Assembly (NCBI RefSeq): GCF_027942865.1
Contig: NC_134526.1
Location: forward strand, 10,324,284 to 10,388,283
Direction of reading: 5' to 3'
Origin: Odontesthes bonariensis
Taxonomy: Eukaryota > Chordata > Actinopteri > Atheriniformes > Atherinopsidae
DNA length: 64,000 bases
Below, piece after piece: positions 13,033 through 24,888 of the stretch (its first letter is position 1; every line of letters starts with the position of its first letter). A program made the translations under genes and the position numbers. A model generated the notes under the pieces. It searched no databases. It saw only the letters and a list, made by a program, of their open reading frames with translations, and had not been told where the DNA came from.

Positions 13033-15235
13033 TGTTAACCAAGTGCAGTCGTATTGCTGAATGGGAAACAAAATCATATCCCCTTTCTATGCTAGAAGTG
13101 TCAATAAAAAACATCCATTTTCTTTTCTACTGAATTATTTATTTGGTTTTCCTGCCTTGCTATTGACCTTTGTGTCTGAAATGAAATACTGACCATTTGT
13201 TTTGCAAACTGTTTTGCAAAGTAATTAGCCACGAGTGCTCTGATTGAATTGGAAATCAATGTACGGTTGTGTACTTTGTGCATAATGTGCCTTTTCTTAA
13301 ACATGTCACTTTGTGTAATTGACTGAGTTTGCTCAATCAAAAGCTAATATGAGTCCCAATAGAAGGGCCCACTCATGTCTCCACCCGTTTTAAAAGGACT
13401 TGTTTGACTTTCTCACTCTTAGATGGAACATTCAGTTGTACAAAAAAATGATTTTACGAAATGCACAAGAGGTGATAGAGGTGCTCAGATCCACAGCACA
13501 GAACAATATTACTGGACATAAGTCATTGATCTAAAATGGAAAAAATAAAACAGCAAAATGTCTGATTTGATGCATTGATTGGTCAATATAGATGTACATC
13601 AATGTAATGTTATTGCTAAACATTGGGTTATTTTAGGATCAAGGTTATTCTTCATCTTTGTTAATATATTTTTTCATTTTATTTGAATTTCTTCTCAGCT
13701 AATAACTAAAATGTTGCGGAGTGTAAGCTTAAAGTAGCTGTCTTTGGAATATGCAAGTAGTTTTCTCTATTTGTTTACAACACTGAGTTTGTTTCGCTCA
13801 CTGAAAATGAACCTATGAAAGGATATTGAAAGTGGAGCATAGTTATGGTGTCGCTGCCAACACAAAGTCTGAAACAGTCCCCCTTCCTTGTGGCAACATG
13901 GGAGGCCTATCTAAAAACAATCTTGAGCCATTCTGGGATGAGGAACATCATGTTCTCTTGTCACGTGTTCTTTTGTTTTGTTTTTCAAGGACAGGCGTAC
14001 GCTTTACTACAGCCTAAGGTAATAATAGAGCTCTGTATCTATTTTTGAGTTTTTTTCTTTGAAAAGCTCATTTAATTAGATTTTTCCCAGTGTGTCATGT
14101 ATAACCAAAGGTGAAAGCGAGCTTGCATAAGAGCCCCAGAAATCTTGCTGTGTTTACACTTCCAGGGACTTTAACTCTGCTGTTTCAAAGCAAAAACCCC
14201 GATGAGAGCAGGCTTATTATTGGGCTGCTTTATCTAAGGCAAACACTGAGTGCACTTTAGCTTGGCAGAAAACTGTCTCCAGGAATGTTGTTTTTTTGTA
14301 AGGTTATAGTAGATTTTTCTTTGGGATAACAGAAATGCTTTTGCAGCTGTTCTAACCCTGCATGACTTGGTGTCTTCTTGATCTAGGTGCAGAAAAACAG
14401 GGATCCATGCTATTGTATAAGCCAATTAGAAACAGCTACACTAACATGTCGTGTCTAAAACCTGAAAAGCACAAACTATGGAATGTCTCATGAGTTTGGA
14501 TTCTTGCTGGTGTGATTCTAACATCTTGCACGTCTTGCGTGTGATGACAGACTCACGAGAAGGATTTTTTAATGGTACATTAAAGCTGTAGAATAATATT
14601 GATGTTCTCTTTTCTTCCTCCGGTTTCCATCCACACATATTTTCATGCCAGTGTTAAATTTCCAGACAGACAACACATTTCCAAACAGCTCATATAACGT
14701 GTGGAAGTACTGTCATGGAAGAAATCATGCATTACGTCCCTTTGATGCAAAATTTACAACAAACAAATCAAAGTTCCCTGACAACAAAATGAACTATATT
14801 TCCAAATAATCCAGAATCTTGCATAGTCACAGGAACGTCTCGAATTAAACAGAGACGTCCATTTTTCCCAGCTGATGTCAAGCCCAGCTGAAATGTTATT
14901 CTACGATTTATTTCAGATTTTATAGGGACACACAGACTCACACGTGTTCCTTTGTTTCATCATCTCACAGGATTATATCTAACCCCTTACCTTAGACCAG
15001 TTCTTTGACCTAAAATTTCAGGATTTAGGACGTGCCTCTCAGCCCTGAAATGTGACTAATTTACTAAATCATGTCCCGGCAACATGTCACTAAGCACTGG
15101 TGCTATGTGAAAAGTCAAAAAAGTCAACAAAATCCTTTGCTTTCATCTGGAGACCATGTGCAAGACATTTTTTTAATATACTTAACATACTTTTTATGTA
15201 TTTTAGTCTGGATTAAAGTGGTCACTGGACAGCCA

Positions 15236-15415
15236 CCATCACAGGACCAATACAGAAGTGAACAACCATACACTCACATTCACTCCAGCAAACAGTTTTC
15301 AATTACCAATTAACCTAACATGCATGTTTTTGGATGGTGAAAGTAAGCTGGAGTACTCCGAGAGAAGCCACACATGCACAGAGAGAACATGCAAACTCCA
15401 CACAGAAGGGCCCCG
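15236..15415. repeat. Interspersed repeat common in teleost genomes
   Basis: The segment contains AACCTAACATGCATGTTTTT, TGGAGTACTCCGAGAGAAGC and GAGAACATGCAAACTCCACA. This ordered set is familiar to me from repeats scattered through many fish genomes. The copy is diverged. I cannot name the family with certainty; a repeat-library search would decide. Confidence 0.65.
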
Positions 15416-15606
15416 TCTGGGTTTCGGTTTATTAAAAATAAATTAGTATACATCCATAAGAGATTCTTATACGCAACATGTCAAATCAGCCAAAAACATA
15501 TATACATGTTTTCCATATGATAGAAAGAAAAAATATCAAGTTTAATTCAACATCACAAGCAACTTTATCTGAAATATCATGGTGCATTACAAAAAACATC
15601 TCTGTT

Positions 15607-15644
15607 TTTTTAATAGAGTTCTCAGTCAAGAACTCTATTAAAAA
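15607..15644. repeat. Perfect hairpin (16-bp stem, 6-nt loop)
   Basis: The arm TTTTTAATAGAGTTCT at 15607-15622, the loop CAGTCA, and the exact reverse complement at 15629-15644. Its right arm overlaps the start of the dispersed repeat copy at 15637-15744; the second copy at 20355 lacks the left arm. Confidence 0.85.
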
Positions 15645-15744
15645 GATATCCCCCTCGTTTCTACAATTCTTGGTTATATAACTGACTGTTTTGATCTATA
15701 CAGTTAAATTTAGCCTTTCAAACTTCCTAAGAGGTGTACATTTT
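15637..15744 (+). repeat. Local dispersed repeat A, copy 1
   Basis: 108 bp that align almost gap-free to 20355-20463 with about 10 mismatches (roughly 91% identical by eye). Shared landmarks include GGTTATATAACTGA, CTATACAGTT and AACTTCCTAAGAGGT. Same orientation as copy 2, 4.7 kb apart. Confidence 0.8.
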
Positions 15745-15798
15745 CTCATTCAAGCATTCAGGGATTCAGCATTCTAGTTCTGGGCTCCCATTATTTGC

Positions 15799-15995
15799 TT
15801 ATCCGGCCAAGAGCCATTGCTGCTCACTTGGCCTTGCTTATCCAGTCTCATTCTCATAGCTTGCTAGCTTCTCGTTTCATTATTTCCTTACATTGCATTC
15901 AAATTAGCTGTACAGCCCCGCCCCACATGAACATACGTCTGACCTCATCTCTCAAAGGACTCTGGCGATTCAAAGCAGAAATCAGAAGCCACAGC
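15799..15995 (+). repeat. Local diverged repeat B, copy 1
   Basis: Ordered short matches to 19305-19930: GGCCAAGAGCC against GCCAAGAGCC, CAAATTAGCTGTACAGCC against CAAATTAGCTGTGCAGCC, then GATTCAAAGC followed by GCCACAGCA. Spacing differs, so this is an old, indel-rich duplicate or a shared repeat family. Confidence 0.45.
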
Positions 15996-18900
15996 ACCGA
16001 TGTCTGTTTTTATTCATTATTGTAACACACAAAGACACTTGATAAACATGTTTATTGTTTTAAAAATTGGATTTTTAGCAGAGGAGGACTTTTAAAGTCT
16101 GCCATCCTGTCAAGACAGATTGGCATGAGCAATTCCTTTCCTTGTCACTGCGATTTTATAACCAGGTCCTGTTCTTCAAACAGTTTTCCACGATCTGTCT
16201 GACCCCAAGCTATTGTTTCCAGGCTCTTTTTTCTCACACTGATTTGGCCGATTACATCAAGAAGCTTGAGACAACATGATAATCTGACAGTAATAATAAT
16301 GTTGAGCATACAAAAAGATTCAATACCTCAGTGAATGAAAGTTGCATAACTCAAAAACCAAAGGATGGAGAGGGAGGAGGGGAAAAAAACAAGTGTCAAT
16401 CACATAAAAAAGATGTGACAGCTGACTTTTCAACTAATTAATTGCCCCTGGCTCCAGGAAACTGAATTCCTGGAAGAATTCACGGAGGCAAGAATTTCCA
16501 CTGAAATGACACAATTTCAAGAGAACACATTTTCTCCTCTCTCCTTTTCCAAATCCTAAACTAAACTCACAGAACTTATAATACTAACAAATCTATAAAT
16601 GTGATTTCAAATTGCAAATTCGAAACAAAAAAGACCCTCTAATAATACGGGCAGGCTAGCATTGGCCTCATGGAGCTTTTAAGTGAGTTTTCCATTTAAG
16701 TTGATTTAATTTTTTACATTTTAATGAATGTTTGTGAAAGCTTTACATTTACCATATACTGGCAGAAGAGGAACATCCCCTTGACAGGGGTAACTTAAGT
16801 TTGTTATTGAGTGCACACCAAATTACGGCAGTAAACACAGAGACTGTTGTGGGTTTCAAATCAAATATCCAAAAAGATCCAGAACACAAGAATCGCTCCC
16901 TGTCAGTCTGAGACTCCCTTCAGTGCTCCAAACAACTCAAGGGACAGAGTTCACTGTGGGTACGCTGGTGAGTGTATGCGTGTGCAACAACAGTTTCAGT
17001 ACAGTACATGAGAGCAGGCAGTCATGAGCACCATGTCCTGCAAATCCAAACAACAAAACTGGCAGTATAATTGTTTCTTTCCATGAGTTTACCCACACTG
17101 AAATTGAACCTTTAGAAGATTAACTTAGCAGTGTCCCTTGTTATGGTTGGGTTTCTTCTCCAGCTTTTGAGTTGAAAAGTTCTCTTTTGAGGTGAGGAGG
17201 CCAATTGTGTGGCTTTCTGGATGCTCTGTGTGCCAGTAGTGCCCCACGCTGAGGGAGAAAAGTCACCGCAGATGGAAGGAAATAAGGCAGCAGCATCAGG
17301 TCGTGCTACTCTTTGTTGAGAATGCTTTTGTTGTTCTTCATCTGTTTCCAAGGACAGAATAAATAGCACTGCTTAACCAAAGGCATTTGCCTCCCTGACT
17401 GCGATGAATGCACCACCATGAGAAACATATTACCAGTGGTTACGAGTGTTTTGCCTGTTCTGGAAATTCTTTCTCTCCTGTTCCTCCTTTGCGTGCGCGT
17501 CCGGGACACGTGAAAGAAATGTTCTCCATTATTTGTCCCTGTCAACTTCCAGAACATAAAGAATTTCATGCAGGCTTTGATTTGTCACAGTTGGCCTTAT
17601 TGCTGGGAAATATTGAAGGAATTTGGAGCTGTGACACAGCATCAGGTGACTGTCAAGGTTTTGCCTTGTTTTTCCCCTTAAAGTCCACTTCTACCAGCTA
17701 CTGATAACCATCGGCCTGAAAAGCACACAGTCTTTGGACTTCATCTAGACTTAATGTGGATGTTAGTTTCTTACAATAGTTTGCTTTTGTAAGAGCTTTC
17801 GGTTAACACTAAAATGTGGCAGGCTGCCCAATCGCAAGTGTAAAAGTGACATGACATTTAGTGTATCTTGTGAGTCTTGTGCCTCACACTTGCTTATTAC
17901 ATTCTCTCAAAGCATCTGTATCTAATTAGCTGGAAGTGACACCAAAGCTTGTTAGGCTGACAAACGCTGCCATGTTATCCATGTATCAATGCTTTTCAGA
18001 AATATAAATGTATGTTGTGCCGTCGGGGCTGTGGCAGGAGCAAATACATTGGGTAGTGACATTAACTGAGCATTATCCAACAAAAAGAAACGTTCATTAA
18101 TTAGTCATATATCGCCTCATCAGTTCGCAATGTAAGACTCAGATTTTTGAGCAGTGAATAGTTCAAAAAGGAATGATAGTTGGAAGTTGCAGATTCTCCC
18201 CACTCATATATTTTTTTTAAATGTTTTTTTTTCATCAATGTACTCCCTACAATGGGATTCTAATCAGGAACATAAGCGTAAAGGAATTTCCCATTATGTA
18301 AGGTGTGATTGGGGGGAAAAATGGTGAGCGGAAAATGATCTAGAGTTGGTAAGATTGAGAGAGACAGAGTGAGCTAAACCACGGCAAAAAGAAGGGACAC
18401 ATGAAGACAACCAGAGCCAGAGGTCAAAGAAGAGTTCCGTTATGAGGAGCTGGCAATACCCCTTTCATCTGTTATTAGAAACATAAACAGGTCAAGCATG
18501 TAGACATCAGGGTGGCCAAAAAAAAGGATCAATTGAAATATGTTGTTGATTTCAATGTGAGCTTATGCTTCTGCAGAGCCTCAAAGAAACTGAGTGAATG
18601 AGTGAGTGTCCCTGCAGTGTTGACACCTAATCATAGTGTTTTTTTGTATTCAAGTAGATGTCCAGAAGAAGAGTGCAAAAAGTATCTCAGAACTACCACA
18701 ATTTCATCAAGAACAACATACTTTCATCACGATCTAAACAATGGCCATGTGTTTTATGGCATAATAATGTGGATTAGTGCACACTGAGATCTTGGTCCCT
18801 TATAAAATGGCAGCAAATTGGTAACTGTGACATCAGAGATTTTAAAGTCCCGTTTCAGCATTTATCAATGCTCTAACACTCATCTGTGTTCCCCAGAATT

Positions 18901-19304
18901 GTACATTTGGAGGGGTTTACCGAGAAAAGGCCTTAACATGGCTTGGGTATGACTCTACAAGTTCCTCATTTAGTGACTGGGGATCTACGAATATACTAAT
19001 CTCACCCTGCCTGCAGATGACACCGGCCTGCCCCGTGTCTGCCATGCCATGCAATGGTGGGGGTTCACACTAGATTAATTCAACATGTTAGAACAAGGCA
19101 GCGATTGTCAAAAAGAAAAAGCAAAATTGTACAAAGCTGCATTCAACTAGAAGGATGGTAATGTAGTATTCACTTTCTATCTATTAGAAATTTCTATTCG
19201 AGCATTTTCTTTTCTTGAGTTTCCCTCAGGATTTTTTTCAGCTGATTGAGAAGATATTAGTGAGAAAGCTGGCTGGAAGTGGGCTTGGATTGGTGGGTTT
19301 GCCT

Positions 19305-19930
19305 GGCCAGCCAAGAGCCAGCTGCTCATGGCTTTGCATCTCCTCACTTGCTTGGCCAGCTGAAGCTCCATATACAGAGAGACCAACCTCTGGCATGTGG
19401 GAATGAAACATTACCAGATTATTTCAAAGTTGATGGACGTACCTGGTCAAACTCACAATGTGTCCCAGGTAAACAGTTGGAACAACTCTCTAGACTTTGA
19501 AATTATTGTAAAACCCAGCTGATTTGGAGTTGGAAAATGAAGACTGCAGAATATGTCCTCTCTGGTATAGTTGATGGGACACTACAATGTCTCCAAGTAA
19601 ACTGAATCAACTTCTGTCGCAGTTTAACAGTTTTAGGTAAGACGGCTTACAGAATCTGATTTCCTTCTATAACAGCCATAGAAGTTACATGTCTACCACC
19701 TTCAAAACAAGAGCAAAATACTCTTAATAGCTACTCCTTACTTCTGCTCTCCTTCTGGTTTCATTGGTTCCTCACAGTCCATGCAAATTAGCTGTGCAGC
19801 CCTACACAGCTCATAGTCAGGATTGTTTTCTCCAATATTCTATGTAGAACATAAAGGCTGCTTGACTTTACCTTTTTGAGACTCCAAGTGATATTCTGCA
19901 GATTCAAAGCCAAATGCCACAGCATCAATG
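19305..19930 (+). repeat. Local diverged repeat B, copy 2
   Basis: Counterpart of 15799-15995, with the same landmarks in the same order but more sequence between them. It lies upstream of repeat A copy 2, whereas copy 1 of B lies downstream of A. Confidence 0.4.
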
Positions 19931-20354
19931 GCTGCTCTTGCTCATGATATGACTTGTAACATCTTATAAACACGTTAAAAAGGTGTTTTTTTTCGCAGAG
20001 GCAAACTGATTGGGGCTCATAAATGTAAGAACATAGTTTCATGGTAATATATTTCAAAATGAATGTATCCCCAAAGTTATGCTGCTATCAGAAAGGTAAA
20101 CAGAGCTTGTTTGATGTCATTTGTGATGATATATTTAGAATAATAGGAGTCCATTGATAGTCCTATGAAGCATTTAAATTTTTTTCAAAGCCATTTTAGA
20201 ATGCACCAATACATGTGTCATCATCCAACCAGATGACATATAATATTTGACTATGACGAAGAAAAGTGCTTTGCATAAACAAATCTTTGATTATCAGTCA
20301 TGAAAGCCATTTTTGCAGCAGCAGCTGTGAGTGGCACAAATATATCGGAACATT

Positions 20355-20463
20355 ATTAAAAAGATATCACCCTCTTGTCTGCAATTCCTGGTTATATAAC
20401 TGATTGTTTTGACCTATACAGTTGAATTTAGCCTTTCCAACTTCCTAAGAGGTTTACATTTTA
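20355..20463 (+). repeat. Local dispersed repeat A, copy 2
   Basis: Matches 15637-15744 at about 91% identity. Flanks beyond the match show no clear continued similarity. Confidence 0.8.
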
Positions 20464-23400
20464 AAATCCCAGCTCAGGATTTTCACAAACCTTGAGGGAT
20501 CAAAGTCTGCTGGAGGCACTGACAGATTTGTCTTAGGTTATGCAGTGGGTTGGCTTGACATGAAACCACTACTGATTGCATGCAGCAAAAACATCCTCGT
20601 TCCAAGGGTTTGTATAACGTGAAGAGAAACACTATTTGTTATCTTAACGTTATCTGTTTTTTGGACTGTTGTTTCACAGATTCAAGAGAGACTAATGGAA
20701 TTTGCAAAGTAATGTGCCTGACTGTGGTGTTTGAAGGAAATATTTGCTGCCAGATAACCTTTGAAAAACCATTAAGCAAGACCTTACTTTCAGTCCAAAA
20801 GGACTGATGAGAGTAGGTTATCTAGCATGCTTGGTGGCTTTTTGGATTGTTTGGAGCTGTAGGATCTAAGTGGTGTTTTTAACCACAAAGCCAGTATTTG
20901 CAGAGAACAAACCATTTAGGAGATAGCATGAACTGTGGCCGCATCTGTCTTGAATCATTTTCCATTAGTAAATATCAAAGTCGCATAAAGTGATCTTGAG
21001 AGTCCCTCTAAGAAACAACCACTTAATCAACCACTTCTACAACTAAATGTGTTTTTGTGTGTACTACAGAATGGAAACAATACCAGCTCCCACTGAGAAA
21101 AACAAACCCCATAAGGAAGGTAGCAGGGAAAGAGGCATGTTTGAAAAAAGGAAGGAGGCTAGTTATGAACATTTTTGGCATTCCTCAGCTCCATGCAGCA
21201 GCAGGATTTTCTTCAGGGGAAGCAGTCCATCCAGGCAAGAGCCACCGGACCAGGACCCCGCAGGAAGCCCTGCTTTCTCCTTACTGGCCACAGCGTAGCT
21301 GAACTGGCTCAGTGCCGAAGACAAGAGGAAGAACACATTAAAGCAAGAATTCAGGATATTAGCAGGCAGGGATATTGTTTAATCTGACACAAGTAAACAA
21401 ACACAGGAGTGTGCTCATGAGACTGACAGAAAGAGAAAGAAACCTTACTATTCTGGAAAGTATTACTCTGAGTTCCTCTTAACAGGATGCTGCCATTTCC
21501 TGTTCAGAGAGGCTGCTGGATATTTATGGAAGACTGGCCCAAGAGAGGGCTTTTTTCTTTATGATACTCAGTTTCTGTAAATAGACATGCTGTGATAAAA
21601 AGCAGATGCTTTGCAAGCAATTTGGTCAAAGAGGTCTGTTTTGGTTTAAGATTCTCTTTTCCACTGACAATACACACAGGTGTAGTTTCAAAGCAGGCAG
21701 ACACTCTGAAAGGTATTCGTGTTCAACGTCAGCCCCATGCAAAAGGAGAGATTGGGTTTGAAGAGGACAGGCTCACCAATCATCACTTTGGAATTACTGT
21801 ATAAGCTCCTATTTGATATATTTAACAACACTAAAAACATTATTTAAATACTTCTGTAACAACCCTTTTACATTGAGTTTTTTATTGTTTATTTTCAATG
21901 TGCCATGCATTTTATTTTTTAGCAATGTTGCTTCTAAAATCAGCACAGAAAATGCAGAAAAGTGGACAAATCTGGGTCTTTGTCCTGTTACTGAGTGCTC
22001 AGGGATGGGAGCAGATAAGGTGAAGAACAATATGGAGAATAGAGAATATAATATTGTATTTCGTTTGCATGAAACCTTATTATGGATTGTGATAATATCG
22101 GTCTTCATGAAATATTTTGTATCTTGATGAACAGTTTTGTTTATTTGTTAGCACCACTGTGTCAAACGCTCCCAGTTAATGCAAACATTAAAGACAGACT
22201 GAAAACAGATCTGATCCTGGTGGTTTTCATTGTATGACCCACTACAGATGTGTGGTGGTGTGTTTTCCTACAGAGACATCCTTGTATGTTTGGATTTTTC
22301 TTGTTTCTTCATATTTTGGGCCAAAATATTTGGGCAAAGAATGTGTAAACACCAACCAATGGGACTAAATGAGGACTAAAAAAACTTGTACCTTAGTTCA
22401 GTTGGCTATCTTCCCTCCTTATTTCTCCTCTTTATGAAGCCATCTGTGCTACAAACACTTTTGGGCTCTGTCAGGGCTTTTAACTTAAATTCTGACGATG
22501 CCACAGACTTAAGTTGATGTGTGAACATGCTTATTTGTACTTCAGAACATAACCACTGAAAAATAAATTTGCAATCATGTTTTATTTCTCATATTTTTAG
22601 TTTTAGTCTGCGACTCCTGAGTACTAAAATGGCAGTTGTGTCACAGTTTAAATGGGTGGTGTGATCTTTTTTTTTTATTATTACAGTCACTGTCAAAGCT
22701 GGCTTATTTTTCATTTATCTATTTAACCCAAAAAGCAGAGATTTTGGCACACTATTCTGAGTATCACCTGGACATGATTAAAACGTCATAATCATATTCT
22801 GTTGGAATTTGATGCGATTTTATTACTTGATTAAATTAATGGATTATTTTGATAAACTCATACAAACTGACTCTTCAACATCTGTCTCACTGAGGATGAT
22901 AGAGTCAAGGAATTTTTCACAACAGCACAGAAGATGCATTCATGTTACCTGAAGGCCTGTGCCACACAAATCAGCTCAAGTCACTTGATTTCCATTTCCA
23001 TTTCTGGATGAATTTTGGAAACTCCATCCATGTCTATTTTATGATTTTACTTGTTCTGATATATTTAAAAAAAAATAAAAAATTTAGGAGACAAAATGAT
23101 ACAGTTAAGGTACTGTGTGCACATACCTTCCAGTAGTGGAAATCATTTGTATTTTCTTTGCAATTATCTTTTAAAAAGAGAATTGGGCACACTTTGGATA
23201 TCAAAGAGGCCAAATGGACATTCTGCTTTGTTATCGCCTAACTTACAACAACCCAGAAGGTCAACAAAGCCAACATTTGTAGTCTGGAATTCATCTCAAC
23301 TAGCGGGCAAAATCATGCTGATCAAACAAAACAAACAAAAAACTGGTTGACATATACTGCACTAAACAATGATAATACTTTCCTGATGTCGACTTACTGG

Positions 23401-23494
23401 ATACAAATCAAATCAGTGATGTGAAAAGACTGAATTTCATAACTACCGCTGCGGTGAAAAAAAAATATAAATCGATAACACACAGCAGTGTTTG

Positions 23495-24888
23495 ATACAA
23501 AAAGCACATGTATTTATTTATGTTTTTGTTACATTTTGCAATGCATGCCATTCAACATTTATTCACTTGAACATGATGTCCACAAGGACAAGTGCAAACC
23601 TTCCTGAAATTCAAGAGCAGAATACAACAGTAATAAGTAAAAGTTAACATACAAAATAAGACATGAAGTAATTATGTTAAATATTCACAAACTGGTAAAA
23701 AAAAAACAAAAAAAAAACTTTTACATCAAAGTTTTAATAAGAACTCACAATATACATTTCAGTACTTTTTTGAAAAATTCTTTACAATTTCTCTGCTCCC
23801 GAAAATCTGAAGGCAAAAGTCACAAATTTATACAAATTTGGGCCATCAGTCAACGATGATATTCTATTGATTCTTAAAAAGGCAAATAAGATTAATCTTC
23901 TGCTTTCAACCCTTTACATACACGCGGGGCATGAAATCTGGAGGCAAACTTGCAGTTAAGTACAAAACATCTTGTGCAACTTGTACAAAAAAAAAAAAAA
24001 AGAAAAAGTGAACCAATTTAATCAACAAATTTATCTTTAACACACAAGTGAGGTTGACAAAGTGGCACATTATGATAGAAAATTCATGTGACAAAAACAT
24101 TGGGTGATGGAGAATAGTTCACATGTACAGAACATCCTGTGACAGCTAGATAAGCTTCTAGTTTCTTAATATAACACCAAAGTCCAATAATGAAAATAAA
24201 AAGTGCTCAAGATTGTCCTTAAAAGAATAACAATGCTACCATATCAATCTTAAACTCAGGCATTTATGTGGCTTTGAATGCTTAAGGGGTTGAGGTGATA
24301 GAACACACATAAATAAACATAGAAAATGAAACGTTAATGTCTGGCTTCAGCATAGGTGCTCCCCTCTGTTATAATTTCTCTGTTAAATAGATCCATCTTT
24401 CAAGATTCTGTGTATGTGTAAGTCAGCTGAAGCATAATTCATTTTGACGATTCTCAAGGTAGCAGGAGGCTCCCTCTCCTGTGTGTAACCCAGTCCAAAA
24501 GGCTAACTGGGTAAAAAGAAGCCAGTGCAGAGCTGAACAAGCCACAGTGTTAAGCTGGGTCCACTTCAGTTCTGTCACTTTTAAGGCAGCAGTGCAGTCG
24601 TGCAGCAAAGTCTTTGTGTGCTTTTCCACTCCCTTCAACGTCATCTCTCCCATATTTCTCCTGTGCAATTATTACAATCAGCACAGAGTAGCATTTATGA
24701 TCCAAACACACAGCCACACAAACACTTCAGCTCACAGGCATCACAGCAGTAGAGGCAGCCAAGCATACAGCAGCCATAGAGCATGGTCCTGATTCGGAAC
24801 AAGACCAAGAAGAGGCAGGCTCACTGGCGTCCAGTGTCCGCTCTGTGGAGTGTGAATTTACCGACTCTCACCACTTGTGAAACATCGG
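23495..24888 (-). terminator. stk17a-like 3' UTR and poly(A) signal
   Basis: Minus-strand sequence after the TGA at 24889-24891. A minus-strand AATAAA (TTTATT at 23513-23518 on the plus strand) gives an expected cleavage site near 23490-23500 and a 3' UTR of about 1.4 kb. It contains several A/T runs, including a poly-A stretch near 23988-24001. Confidence 0.6.

Larger units (their letters stand above)
12081..23490. other. Intergenic region between the convergent genes atp6v0a1 and stk17a
   Basis: About 11.4 kb without a recognisable exon on either strand. Reading frames here are short and resemble no family I know. Contents that can be supported are an interspersed fish repeat near 15.3 kb, a perfect 16-bp hairpin at 15607-15644, a diverged local duplication (15.6-16.0 kb against 19.3-20.5 kb) and a candidate CTCF motif at 13019. 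The rest is AT-rich single-copy-looking sequence. Confidence 0.7.
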
